33,486 nt of DNA from Clostridia bacterium (lineage in GTDB: Bacteria; Bacillota; Clostridia; TANB77; CAG-508), in contig CAAEUE010000007.1 in assembly GCA_900759015.1 (NCBI GenBank), forward strand, positions 1 to 33,486, in the 5' to 3' direction. A program made the position numbers and the translations under genes. The notes below the pieces were generated by a model that worked only from the letters and a program-made list of their open reading frames with translations, searched no databases and had not been told where the DNA came from. Shown in pieces: positions 26,416 to 33,486 of this stretch (the stretch's first letter is position 1; the number at the start of each line of letters is the position of its first letter).

Positions 26416-27489
26416 TTATTGTTCTTTTTTTACTTGTCCATCTTTTACATTATATATATTATAATTAAAATTTTCAAGTATTAATTTATGAGTACCTGTT
26501 AATATTACCTGTGCATCCGTAATATTTTCCACAAATTTTTTACGTCTTTTTTCATCTAATTCAGACATAAAATCATCTAATAGCAATATTGGATATTCTC
26601 CAATTTCATCATAAATAACATATAATTCTGCTAACTTTAAAGATAATATTGCAGTTCTAAATTGCCCCTGTGATCCATATAGATTAATATTTTTTCCATT
26701 AAGATAAACTTCAAAGTCATCTCTATGTATTCCTGAAGAAGTATAACCCTTATATACATCATTTTCTACTTTCTCATTTAATCTTTTTATATATGATTCT
26801 TTATCTTTAAAATCACTTATATACCTTATATTTATTTCTTCTAAATTATCTGTTATATTTTTGTGGATATCTACTATTTTGTTTAGTATTTTATCAACAA
26901 ATTCTCTTCTATAATCATATATAATCTGTGCATGATTAGCTAATTTTTCATTCCAAATTTCCAACATATTTTTTGATTTATTTTCAAACTTTATTTGCCT
27001 TAAATAATTATTTCTTTGTTCTAATGTTTTATTATAGGCATTTAAATTAAACAAATATTTTGGTCTTAACTGACTTATTAACATATTTAAAAATTTTCTT
27101 CTTTTTTGTGGACCATCTTTAAGAATTTCCATATCATCAGGTGAAAATATAATAGAATTTATATTTCCTAATAATTCACTTAATTTCTTTATCTTTACCC
27201 CATTTATAGAAATATTTTTCTTTTCAGAAATTATATATTCTATTTTTCCTTCTCTATCACTTTTTTCATATTCTATATTTAATTTGGCGAAATTAGAATT
27301 TAACTTTATAAGTTCTTTATCTTTACTTGTTCTAAAAGACTTTCCCATAGAGCATAAAAAAATAGCCTCTAATATATTGGTCTTTCCTTGAGCATTATCT
27401 CCATAAAAAACATTTATTCCCTTATTAAATTCTATTTCTTGGCTATCATAATTTCTAAAATTTTCTAATTTTAATTTTGTTATATTCAT
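26416..27489 (-). CDS. recF: DNA replication and repair protein RecF
   Basis: 357 residues from the ATG at 27489. It is an SMC-like ATPase loading RecA at gaps. Motifs are Walker A 'GDNAQGKTNILEA', the signature 'GSQGQFRTAILSLKLAEL' and Walker B 'PILLLDDFMSELD'. The frame is open to a GTG at 27501, but that GTG lies in the ribosome site (GTGGAG) that serves the ATG at 27489, giving 'MNITKLKLENFRNY', the normal RecF start. No S4-domain gene (rlbA/yaaA) lies between dnaN and recF as it does in Bacillus. Confidence 0.97.
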   Translation of the reverse strand: MNITKLKLENFRNYDSQEIEFNKGINVFYGDNAQGKTNILEAIFLCSMGKSFRTSKDKELIKLNSNFAKLNIEYEKSDREGKIEYIISEKKNISINGVKIKKLSELLGNINSIIFSPDDMEILKDGPQKRRKFLNMLISQLRPKYLFNLNAYNKTLEQRNNYLRQIKFENKSKNMLEIWNEKLANHAQIIYDYRREFVDKILNKIVDIHKNITDNLEEINIRYISDFKDKESYIKRLNEKVENDVYKGYTSSGIHRDDFEVYLNGKNINLYGSQGQFRTAILSLKLAELYVIYDEIGEYPILLLDDFMSELDEKRRKKFVENITDAQVILTGTHKLILENFNYNIYNVKDGQVKKEQ

Positions 27490-27505
27490 AAAGTTCTCCA
27501 CTTAG

Positions 27506-27537
27506 TTATCCACATTTCCGTAAGTTTCTGTGGATAT
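27506..27537. promoter_or_regulatory. Two DnaA boxes upstream of recF
   Basis: A perfect TTATCCACA (27506-27514, plus) and an inverted TGTGGATAT (27529-27537, one mismatch) flank TTTCCGTAAG, lying between the candidate recF promoter and its start codon. DnaA could control the recF-remB-gyrB operon. Confidence 0.65.
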
Positions 27538-27555
27538 TTTTTAAATATATATTGC

Positions 27556-27584
27556 ATTATACACATAATTAAAAAATAAAGCAA
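27556..27584 (-). promoter_or_regulatory. recF: Candidate promoter of recF-remB-gyrB
   Basis: On the minus strand TTGCTT (27584-27579) and a perfect TATAAT (27561-27556) are 17 bases apart. The -35 element lies in the downstream arm of the dnaN terminator, so termination and re-initiation are packed together. Confidence 0.5.
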
Positions 27585-27609
27585 GCTCTTTTTTATAAAG
27601 GCTTGCTTT
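27578..27609 (-). terminator. Terminator of dnaN
   Basis: A 9-bp stem AAAGCAAGC/GCTTGCTTT (27578-27586 with 27601-27609) with flanking A/T runs lies directly after the dnaN stop (27614), separating dnaN from recF. Confidence 0.85.
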
Positions 27610-27613
27610 TTTA

Positions 27614-28729
27614 TTAATCTTTTAGTCTAATTGGTAAAATCATATATACGTAATCACCTTCATCAACAGGTCTTATTACACAAGGTGAAATACTTGATCC
27701 GAAATGAACAAAAATTTCTTCATCGTCAATTACCTTTAAGGCATCTAAAAAATATTTTGGATTAAATCCTGCCTCAATATTTTTCCCTTCTGTAGAAACA
27801 TATATTTCTTCTTTTGCGTCTCCTGTTTGGTTTGCACAAGAAATTGTTAATTTTCCTATATCAACAGTGACTTTTACAGGATATTTCTTTTCTTTTTCCA
27901 CAGATGAAGAAGAAATTAAACTAATTCTTTCGAAACAACTTTGTAAAATATTCTTATTTACTCTTATTCTTGTATCCCATTCTTTAGGTATTACATTTGA
28001 ATAATTCAAAAATTCTCCATCTAACACTCTTGTTACTATTTTACAATTATCCATTTCAAATAATGCTTGATTTTTAGAAATTCCTATTTTTATAGGTTCG
28101 AATGAATCAGATATTATTTTATTTACTTCATTTAAAGTTTTTCCTGGTATTACTGCACTAAAATCATTAGCTTGTACATTTAGAAAACTGCTTCTCCATG
28201 CTAATCTAAAACCATCAACAGCAACAACATTTAATTTATTATTATCAACTTCAAATAAACAACCGGTAAATATAGGTCTATTTTCCTCATTACTAACTGC
28301 AAAAATCGTTCTTCTAATCATATTTTTTAATACATTTTGTTCTATTTGTATTGAATTTTCTACATTTATTCTTGGTAATTCAGGAAATTCCTCAGGATTC
28401 ATTGTTGCTAATTTATATAATGAACCTTCACATTCAATAACTAATAAATTATTATCATCTAAATAAATTTTAATTTCTGTATCAGGTAATTTTCTTATAA
28501 TTTCACTAAACATTATAGCATTTACTACAGTAGAACCTTGTTCTTCTACTTCACAATCCATAATATATTCAATACCTATTTCTAAATCATATGTTGTTAA
28601 TTTTATTTCATTATCATTTGTTTGAATAAGTATTCCTTCTAGTATAGGCATTGTAGTTTTTGATGCTACAGCTTTTACTACGGAATTAATAGCTTTAAGG
28701 ATTTTGTCTTTATAACAAACTATCTTCAT
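27614..28729 (-). CDS. dnaN: DNA polymerase III beta subunit (sliding clamp)
   Basis: 371 residues, three tandem clamp domains: 'MKIVCYKDKILKAINSVVKA' at the start, 'ISFSEIIRKLPD'-type text in domain 1 ('VNAIMFSEIIRKLPDTEIKI'), 'AVDGFRLAWR' in domain 2 and the conserved end 'YVYMILPIRL'. It encircles DNA and tethers polymerase and repair partners. AAAGGAGAG precedes the ATG. The DnaA-trio element of oriC lies immediately upstream. Confidence 0.98.
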   Translation of the reverse strand: MKIVCYKDKILKAINSVVKAVASKTTMPILEGILIQTNDNEIKLTTYDLEIGIEYIMDCEVEEQGSTVVNAIMFSEIIRKLPDTEIKIYLDDNNLLVIECEGSLYKLATMNPEEFPELPRINVENSIQIEQNVLKNMIRRTIFAVSNEENRPIFTGCLFEVDNNKLNVVAVDGFRLAWRSSFLNVQANDFSAVIPGKTLNEVNKIISDSFEPIKIGISKNQALFEMDNCKIVTRVLDGEFLNYSNVIPKEWDTRIRVNKNILQSCFERISLISSSSVEKEKKYPVKVTVDIGKLTISCANQTGDAKEEIYVSTEGKNIEAGFNPKYFLDALKVIDDEEIFVHFGSSISPCVIRPVDEGDYVYMILPIRLKD

Positions 28730-28761
28730 TTTTCTCTCTCCTTTATTATAAATAATAATTA

Positions 28762-28799
28762 TAGAAGTAATAGTATTAGGTGTTGTTAATTGTGGGGAA
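28762..28799. promoter_or_regulatory. oriC unwinding element: DnaA-trios next to a DnaA box
   Basis: TAG-AAG-TAA-TAG-TAT-TAG (28762-28779, plus) closely matches the DnaA-trio array of the Bacillus subtilis origin. A DnaA-box-like TGTGGGGAA (28791-28799; two mismatches from the inverse consensus) adjoins it and an AT-only stretch leads to dnaN. The gap 28730-29048 (319 bases) holds this and the boxes at 28865-28948. Confidence 0.75.
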
Positions 28800-28864
28800 A
28801 AGTTCTGAAAGTCCCTATTTCCGTAAAAAAACTATGTTTATATTTTCGTGGAAAAGTTATAATT

Positions 28865-28948
28865 TAATCCACAAGGTTTTGAAAAAAATGTGGATTAATG
28901 AAATATTAACAGTTTATATACACATTATTAACATATGGTTGTGTATAT
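28865..28948. promoter_or_regulatory. DnaA-box cluster between dnaA and dnaN
   Basis: Four near-consensus boxes, each one mismatch from TTATNCACA, are arranged as two inverted pairs: TAATCCACA (28865-28873) with TGTGGATTA (28889-28897), and ATATACACA (28916-28924) with TGTGTATAT (28940-28948). Confidence 0.65.
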
Positions 28949-29048
28949 CTAATGTATTACTTCCGTAAGTAATTAAGTAAAACTTTTTTCAAATATTTGT
29001 TCTGGCGAACCAAAGTTTTAAAAAAAATTTCTTTTGTTTGATTTTATC

Positions 29049-30392
29049 CTATTTTTTTTCTAAAATTATTTTTTTCACACTTTCCACAATTAATTTTGTA
29101 TTTGTATTTTCTTTTATTTCTTTTTCTATCTTATTACATCCATGCATTACTGTTGTATGATCTCTTTTTCCAAATTCCTCTCCAATTTTAGGAAATGAAA
29201 GACCAGCTACTTCCCTGCATAAGTACATTGCTATTTGTCTTGGATAAGCAATGTCATTTGATCTTTTTGAACTTTTTAAATCTTTCTTATTTATATTGAA
29301 ATATTTTGCTACTACATCTTGAATATAATCTGCAGAAATTACTTTTTCTTTTTGAGCCGAAATATCGTTTATTGCTTTTTCTGCCATCTCTATTGTTATT
29401 GGTCCGTTTGCCAATGTGGAAAAAGCTACTAATTTATTGAATACTCCTTCTAATTCTCTTATATTAGAAGCAACTCGTGTTGCTATTGTTGATAAAATCA
29501 CATCATCTACTATAATATTGTCTGTTTGAGCTTTTTTTCTTAATATTGCTAAACGTGTTTCGTAATCTGGAATTGATATATCAGCAATTAATCCCCATTC
29601 GAATCTAGATTTTAATCTATCTTCTAATAAAGGTATATCTTTTGGTGGTCTATCACTAGAGATAACTATTTGTTTTCTGTTATCATGTAAAGTATTAAAT
29701 GTGTGGAAAAATTCTTCTTGAATTCTTTCTTTTCCAGCTATAAATTGAATATCATCTATTAATAGAACATCGATATTTCTATATTTATTTCTGAATTGTT
29801 CATTTTTATTATCTTTTATAGCATTTATTAATTGATTAGTGAATTTTTCTGAAGTTACATACAATACATTTGAATTTGGATTATTTTTTATTACTTGGTG
29901 TCCAATTGCATGCATTAAGTGAGTTTTTCCTAATCCAACATCTCCATAAAGAAATAATGGATTATATGAAGTTCCTGGTGCTTCTGCAACTGCTAAAGAA
30001 GCAGCGTGTGCAAATCTATTATTATTTCCAACTACAAATGTATCAAAAGTGTATTTGGGATTTAAAGAATTATTTGAAACACCTATTTCATTGTCATTAA
30101 AACTTTTATCTTCTAACTTAATATCATCTTCTTCAGAATCAGGATCTTTATATTCTACTATAATTTTACAGTCTTTATTAGTAATAAATTTAAATGTATT
30201 TACTACTAAATCATAATATCTTGTTTCTACAGCATCTTTTTGAAAAGGTGAAGAAGCTATTAATATTATTTTATCATCAGTAAAATCCTTTATTTCTAAT
30301 GATTTTATCCATGTCTCATAAGAAATATTTGTCATTTCATCTTTTAAAAGATCTTTTGCTTTAGTTAAAAGTTCATTTAGTTCATTTGACAT
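29049..30392 (-). CDS. dnaA: Chromosomal replication initiator DnaA
   Basis: 447 residues from the ATG at 30392. The frame extends to a TTG at 30401, but AGGAAGG is only one or two bases before that TTG and is well placed for the ATG. Domain I is residues 1-80. The AAA+ core has 'GDVGLGKTH' (about 150) and 'VLLIDDIQF' (about 210), with sensor text 'LKSRFEWGLIADI'. Domain IV holds the box-binding helix 'KRDHTTVMHGCNKIE'. It binds the boxes on both sides of its gene and opens oriC. Confidence 0.98.
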   Translation of the reverse strand: MSNELNELLTKAKDLLKDEMTNISYETWIKSLEIKDFTDDKIILIASSPFQKDAVETRYYDLVVNTFKFITNKDCKIIVEYKDPDSEEDDIKLEDKSFNDNEIGVSNNSLNPKYTFDTFVVGNNNRFAHAASLAVAEAPGTSYNPLFLYGDVGLGKTHLMHAIGHQVIKNNPNSNVLYVTSEKFTNQLINAIKDNKNEQFRNKYRNIDVLLIDDIQFIAGKERIQEEFFHTFNTLHDNRKQIVISSDRPPKDIPLLEDRLKSRFEWGLIADISIPDYETRLAILRKKAQTDNIIVDDVILSTIATRVASNIRELEGVFNKLVAFSTLANGPITIEMAEKAINDISAQKEKVISADYIQDVVAKYFNINKKDLKSSKRSNDIAYPRQIAMYLCREVAGLSFPKIGEEFGKRDHTTVMHGCNKIEKEIKENTNTKLIVESVKKIILEKK

Positions 30393-30450
30393 TTCTTTCA
30401 ATCCTTCCTAAAAAGTATAAGGGAATAAAGAATAATATATATTTTTATTG

Positions 30451-30482
30451 TTATCCACAACAGTATCCACAACTGTTGATAA
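30451..30482. promoter_or_regulatory. DnaA boxes in the dnaA leader
   Basis: TTATCCACA (30451-30459, perfect), GTATCCACA (30463-30471, one mismatch) and inverted TGTTGATAA (30474-30482, one mismatch) lie between the dnaA promoter and start codon, consistent with autorepression. The stretch 30393-30966 has no gene; it holds these, the dnaA promoter, a second box cluster and the rpmH promoter. Confidence 0.8.
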
Positions 30483-30570
30483 CTTTGAAAAATATGTAAA
30501 AATACTGTAATACAAGTGTCAATATTTACAAAAAAAAATAAAAAATATCACTATTCCCTATTGTTTTTAC

Positions 30571-30599
30571 ATTATATATAAATAAAGTTACTTAGTCAA
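30571..30599 (-). promoter_or_regulatory. dnaA: Promoter of dnaA
   Basis: On the minus strand TTGACT (30599-30594), a 17-base spacer and a perfect TATAAT (30576-30571). It lies between two DnaA-box clusters, about 180 bases upstream of the start. Confidence 0.75.
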
Positions 30600-30628
30600 T
30601 AATAAAGGACAAAAAACTTAAATAAATC

Positions 30629-30818
30629 TGTGTATAATGTGGATAATTTTGTGGATAAGTGTATAAAAAATATAAAAATTACATTTTATTACAAAATATT
30701 ACAAATTTTATAAATGCTAGAATACCGTAATATTACACTAGAGAACAGATTTTTTCTTTTTACGACAATAAATAACATTTTTAGGGTGTGAATAATTATT
30801 TTTCCACTATGTGTATAA
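30629..30818. promoter_or_regulatory. DnaA-box cluster between dnaA and rpmH (upstream oriC part)
   Basis: On the plus strand, inverse boxes TGTGTATAA (30629-30637), TGTGGATAA (30638-30646 and 30650-30658, both perfect), AGTGTATAA (30658-30666, one mismatch), TGTGAATAA (30787-30795) and TGTGTATAA (30810-30818). All point the same way, the usual layout of the upstream half of a bipartite Firmicutes origin. Confidence 0.85.
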
Positions 30819-30865
30819 TTTTTTGTTTTAGCAGTTATATATTGTAAATAATACATAATAAAATG

Positions 30866-30895
30866 TTGACAAATACTTATTTCCTATAGTATAAT
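30866..30895 (+). promoter_or_regulatory. rpmH: Promoter of the rpmH operon
   Basis: Perfect TTGACA (30866-30871), 18-base spacer, perfect TATAAT (30890-30895), about 70 bases before rpmH. Confidence 0.85.
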
Positions 30896-30966
30896 TGATA
30901 TGCTTTTTAATTTTAGAGATAAATATTTATATATTTTTACAACAATATAATAGGAGGTGCATAAAA

Positions 30967-31101
30967 ATGAAAATGACTTATCAACCAAAAACAAGACAAA
31001 GAAGTAAAGAACATGGTTTCATGAAAAGAATGAAAACTAGAGCAGGAAGAAATGTTTTAAAAGCAAGAAGAAGTAAAGGAAGAAAAAAATTATCAGCTTA
31101 A
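30967..31101 (+). CDS. rpmH: Ribosomal protein bL34
   Basis: 44 residues, 'MKMTYQPKTRQRSKEHGF' onward, very basic, a full-length L34. It sits in the large ribosomal subunit. A strong AGGAGGTG lies eight bases before the ATG at 30967; the open frame further upstream starts inside the promoter and is not translated. It is first in the conserved rpmH-rnpA-yidD-yidC-jag order. Confidence 0.98.
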   Translation: MKMTYQPKTRQRSKEHGFMKRMKTRAGRNVLKARRSKGRKKLSA

Positions 31102-31107
31102 GTATAT

Positions 31108-31129
31108 GGCCACATTAAGTGGTCTTTTT
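31108..31129 (+). terminator. Weak terminator or attenuator after rpmH
   Basis: A 6-bp stem GGCCAC/GTGGTC (one G-T pair) with loop ATTAA is followed by five T. It probably lowers read-through into rnpA, giving more L34 than RnpA. Confidence 0.65.
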
Positions 31130-31160
31130 GCAATCTATAAAAAATAAAGAGTGGTAAGAA

Positions 31161-31517
31161 ATGTTAAATACAGATACATTAAAAAAGAATTACGAATTTA
31201 AAAATGTTTTAACAAAAGGAAAATACTATAATGGAAATTATATTGATATTTATATAAAAAAAAATAATAAGAATTTCAATTATATAGGTATAGCAGTAAG
31301 CGTAAAAGTAGGAAAAGCTGTAAAAAGAAATAGAATAAAAAGATTAATTAGAGAAAATTATAGATTACTAGAGGATAAAATTTCTGTTGGGTATGATATA
31401 ATTTTTTTATGGAAAAAAAATAAAAATATTTCTGAAGCTAATTTTTTTAATATTAAATATGATATAATTAAAACATTAAATAAAAGTAATTTATTAAAAA
31501 AAGATGAGGATAAATGA
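31161..31517 (+). CDS. rnpA: Ribonuclease P protein component
   Basis: 118 residues. It assists the RNase P RNA in maturing tRNA 5' ends. The RNR signature is 'KAVKRNRIKRLIRENYR' (about 52-68), preceded by the strand 'NYIGIAVSVKVG'. The ribosome site is weak (GAGTGG), in keeping with low expression next to L34. It overlaps yidD by four bases (ATGA). Confidence 0.96.
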   Translation: MLNTDTLKKNYEFKNVLTKGKYYNGNYIDIYIKKNNKNFNYIGIAVSVKVGKAVKRNRIKRLIRENYRLLEDKISVGYDIIFLWKKNKNISEANFFNIKYDIIKTLNKSNLLKKDEDK

Positions 31518-31732
31518 AAAAAACATTAATTTTTTTTATAAATATATATCAAAAACATATATCTTCTCTTATATCAAAAGAGGGAATACATTGTAAATTT
31601 TATCCTACATGTTCTGAATATACTAAACAAGCGATTAATAAATACGGTTCAGTAAAAGGAACTTTTTTAGGTATAAAAAGAATTTTAAAATGTAATCCTT
31701 TTTCAAAGGGTGGATATGATCCATTAAAATAA
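31514..31732 (+). CDS. yidD: Membrane protein insertion efficiency factor YidD
   Basis: 72 residues with the family core 'CKFYPTCSEYTKQAINKYG' and 'KRILKCNPFSKGGYDPL'. It is a small inner-face membrane-associated protein that helps YidC-dependent insertion. The start overlaps the rnpA stop. Confidence 0.96.
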   Translation: MKKTLIFFINIYQKHISSLISKEGIHCKFYPTCSEYTKQAINKYGSVKGTFLGIKRILKCNPFSKGGYDPLK

Positions 31733-31745
31733 AGGAGATAAAAAT

Positions 31746-32630
31746 ATGTCATTTTTAGCAAGTATATTTGGTACGATATTAAATTTGATTTATAATATCG
31801 TAAATAATTATGGTTTTGCAATAATTTTATTTTCCATATTATTGAAAATAGTATTATTGCCATTATCTATAAAGCAACAGCGAACAATGCAAAAAACTTC
31901 AAAAATTCAAGAACAGATGAAATCATTGCAATTTAAATATAAGAATGATCCTGAAAAATTAAATCAAGAAACAATGAAACTATATAAATCTGAAAATATG
32001 AGTCCTTTTAGTGGATGCTTAAGTGCTATACTTCAATTAGTTATATTATTAGCAGTATTTTATATGGTAAAAAGTCCATTAACATTTGTAAAAAATGTTT
32101 CTGAAGAAGATATAAATAATTATAAGAATGAACTTCAATCTGCAAATATAGAAATAAATCAAGCATATCCTGAAATATCAATAATTCAACATAAAGGAAA
32201 TGAAGATGAAAAAGTATATCTAAATATGGAATTTTTAGGTTTAGATTTAAATAAAGTTCCAATGCAAAATTTATCAGACCCTAAAGTTTATATTATTCCA
32301 ATTTTATATATTTTATCTACCTTTATTAGTACAAAATTATCAACAAATATGAATAAAAAGGATAAAGAAAAGAAACTTTTAAATGATCATATAGAAGAAT
32401 ATGCAGGTGAAAGTAAAGAAGTTAAAAAAGAAGTTGAAGAAGTAGATATGGTAGAGCAAACTAATAAAAGTATGTCATTATTAATGCCTATAATGTCAAT
32501 TTCAATTTCTTTAGTAGCGCCATTAGGACTAGCTTTATATTGGTTAACTAGCAATGTACTAATGATATTAGAAAGATTTTTTATAAATAAATATCTTAAA
32601 TCTAAGGAGGAAAAAGAAAATGCCAAATAG
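31746..32630 (+). CDS. yidC: Membrane protein insertase YidC/OxaA (SpoIIIJ type)
   Basis: 294 residues. An insertase that folds proteins into the membrane with or without Sec. 'YNIVNNYGFAIILFSILLKI' is the first core helix, followed by the cytoplasmic helical hairpin ('KQQRTMQKTSKIQEQMKSL'), 'LSAILQLVILLAVFYMV', and C-terminal helices around 'SISLVAPLGLALYWLTSNV'. There is no lipoprotein cysteine at the N-terminus, unlike SpoIIIJ of Bacillus, and an acidic/lysine-rich stretch ('EYAGESKEVKKEVEEVDMV') lengthens a cytoplasmic loop. AAAGGAG precedes the ATG; it overlaps jag by 11 bases. Confidence 0.96.
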   Translation: MSFLASIFGTILNLIYNIVNNYGFAIILFSILLKIVLLPLSIKQQRTMQKTSKIQEQMKSLQFKYKNDPEKLNQETMKLYKSENMSPFSGCLSAILQLVILLAVFYMVKSPLTFVKNVSEEDINNYKNELQSANIEINQAYPEISIIQHKGNEDEKVYLNMEFLGLDLNKVPMQNLSDPKVYIIPILYILSTFISTKLSTNMNKKDKEKKLLNDHIEEYAGESKEVKKEVEEVDMVEQTNKSMSLLMPIMSISISLVAPLGLALYWLTSNVLMILERFFINKYLKSKEEKENAK

Positions 32631-33291
32631 TATATTTGCAGAAGGAAGAACTACAAATGAAGCTATAGAGAATGGGTTAAAACAACTTAATGCCAAAAGA
32701 GAAGATGTAATTATTAATGTAATAGGTAATGAAGAAAAAAGAAGTTTTTTTAGTATTCTAGAACCAACTAAAATAAAAGTAGAATTAACATTAAAAGAAC
32801 CTGTAAAAATTAAAAAGGCTAATATTACAGACGAAGAATTAAACGAAGTATTAGAAACAATGAAAAAGTTTTCAAATGACTTTTTTAGTCAATTGAAAAT
32901 AAATAATTTAAGTATAAATGTAGAAGAAAAAGAAAAAAGAATATATATTTCTGTAAATGGAGATGATATTAATTATTTGATAGGATATAGAGGAGAAATA
33001 CTTAATTATCTACAATTAATCTTTTCGAATGTTGCTAATAAAAAATTAAAACATAAATGTAGTGTAATATTAGACATTGAAAATTACAGAGAAAAAAGGA
33101 AAGTTGTTTTAGAAGAATTAGCAGAAAAAATATCAAAAACAGTAGTAAAAAATAGAAAAAAGATAGAATTAGAACCAATGTCTGCTTATGAAAGAAAAAT
33201 AATACACACAAAATTACAAAATAATTCTAAAGTAAAAACATATAGTGTTGGAGAAGAACCAAACAGAAGAATAATAATTGATTTAAAATAA
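32620..33291 (+). CDS. jag: RNA-binding protein Jag (KhpB/EloR)
   Basis: 223 residues. Jag-N (about 4-52, 'IFAEGRTTNEAIENGLKQL'), a KH domain with 'DINYLIGYRGEILNYLQLI' (about 118-140) and a C-terminal R3H domain ('LEPMSAYERKIIHTKLQ' then 'VKTYSVGEEPNRRIIID'). An RNA-binding regulator linked to cell elongation and division in Gram-positives, acting with KhpA. It is the last gene of the rpmH operon. Confidence 0.95.
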   Translation: MPNSIFAEGRTTNEAIENGLKQLNAKREDVIINVIGNEEKRSFFSILEPTKIKVELTLKEPVKIKKANITDEELNEVLETMKKFSNDFFSQLKINNLSINVEEKEKRIYISVNGDDINYLIGYRGEILNYLQLIFSNVANKKLKHKCSVILDIENYREKRKVVLEELAEKISKTVVKNRKKIELEPMSAYERKIIHTKLQNNSKVKTYSVGEEPNRRIIIDLK

Positions 33292-33310
33292 TTTAATAGA
33301 GATAAAACAG

Positions 33311-33396
33311 AAGTCAAAGTTCTGGATAATAAATAAGAAAATAATTTGGAATTTAAATTCCGAAAATCTTAAATATTTCCAAACTTTGACTTTTTT
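33311..33396 (+). terminator. Terminator of the rpmH operon
   Basis: AAGTCAAAGTT (33311-33321) pairs exactly with AACTTTGACTT (33382-33392) and a T run follows; within the 60-base loop a second palindrome GGAATTTAAATTCC (33348-33361) can fold, giving a branched structure. Confidence 0.75.
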
Positions 33397-33412
33397 AAAT
33401 AAAATAAATAAA

Positions 33413-33486
33413 TAATAAAATAAGTAATTAAATAAAATAAGTAATTAAATAAAATAAGTAATTAAATAAAATAAGTAATTAAATAA
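33413..33486. repeat. 17-bp tandem repeat reaching the right edge
   Basis: Unit AAATAAAATAAGTAATT. Three exact copies (33430-33480) follow one copy with a single mismatch (33413-33429), and six bases of a further copy end the window. No gene overlaps it. The total copy number is unknown because the array runs off the edge. Confidence 0.93.

Noticed and set aside
1..33486. CRISPR arrays, insertion sequences and rRNA genes
   Set aside because: Reading through the spacers showed no regularly spaced repeats with unique spacers, no transposase frame and no rRNA-like sequence; the only tandem array is the 17-bp repeat at the right edge.

Overview
The window is very AT-rich low-GC Gram-positive DNA. 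Gene content and order around the origin (rpmH-rnpA-yidD-yidC-jag diverging from dnaA-dnaN-recF-remB-gyrB) point to a Firmicute, most likely an uncultured gut-type Clostridia lineage. This placement rests on gene order, base composition and the style of the surface proteins; nothing here was searched. The chromosomal replication origin lies in the window: DnaA boxes flank dnaA on both sides and a DnaA-trio-like unwinding element sits directly upstream of dnaN. Genes left of dnaA mostly run leftward and genes right of it run rightward, as expected for leading strands leaving oriC.

Layout from left to right. 1-4648 (-): a very large secreted or anchored adhesin-type protein that runs off the left edge and is split by a one-base frame change near 2135. 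4963-9788 (-): a complete fructose phosphotransferase operon, fruK-fruA-ptsH-ptsI, in which fruA carries a one-base insertion at about 7757. 9951-13603 (+): three small secreted proteins of unknown role, two of them with TasA/camelysin-like features, followed by a lemA/DUF2207 pair. 13763-13838 (+): initiator tRNA-fMet with its own promoter and terminator. 13967-16033 (+): a lone 688-residue protein with a probable PD-(D/E)XK nuclease core. 16125-17606 (-): a cytoplasmic GH13 alpha-amylase. 17697-20144 (-): gyrA.

Between gyrA and gyrB, where many Firmicutes have little or nothing, sits a compact four-gene operon (20253-23935, -) with its own strong promoter. It encodes a small TraC-like protein, a short VirB4-type secretion ATPase, a ParA/MinD-like ATPase that appears to start at ATT, and a helical protein with an internal duplication. 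No relaxase, coupling protein or channel genes accompany it. This is the best candidate for an undescribed system in the window. gyrB, remB, recF, dnaN and dnaA follow (24175-30392, -), then the rpmH operon (30967-33291, +), which ends in a terminator and a 17-bp tandem repeat reaching the right edge.

Functionally the window combines replication initiation and topology (dnaA, dnaN, recF, gyrA, gyrB), translation and membrane insertion (rpmH, rnpA, yidC, tRNA-fMet), sugar uptake and starch-type glucan use (fru-PTS, amylase) and cell-surface functions (adhesin, small secreted proteins, LemA/DUF2207). The accessory genes of most interest are the VirB4/ParA operon, the 688-residue nuclease-like protein and the small secreted cluster.
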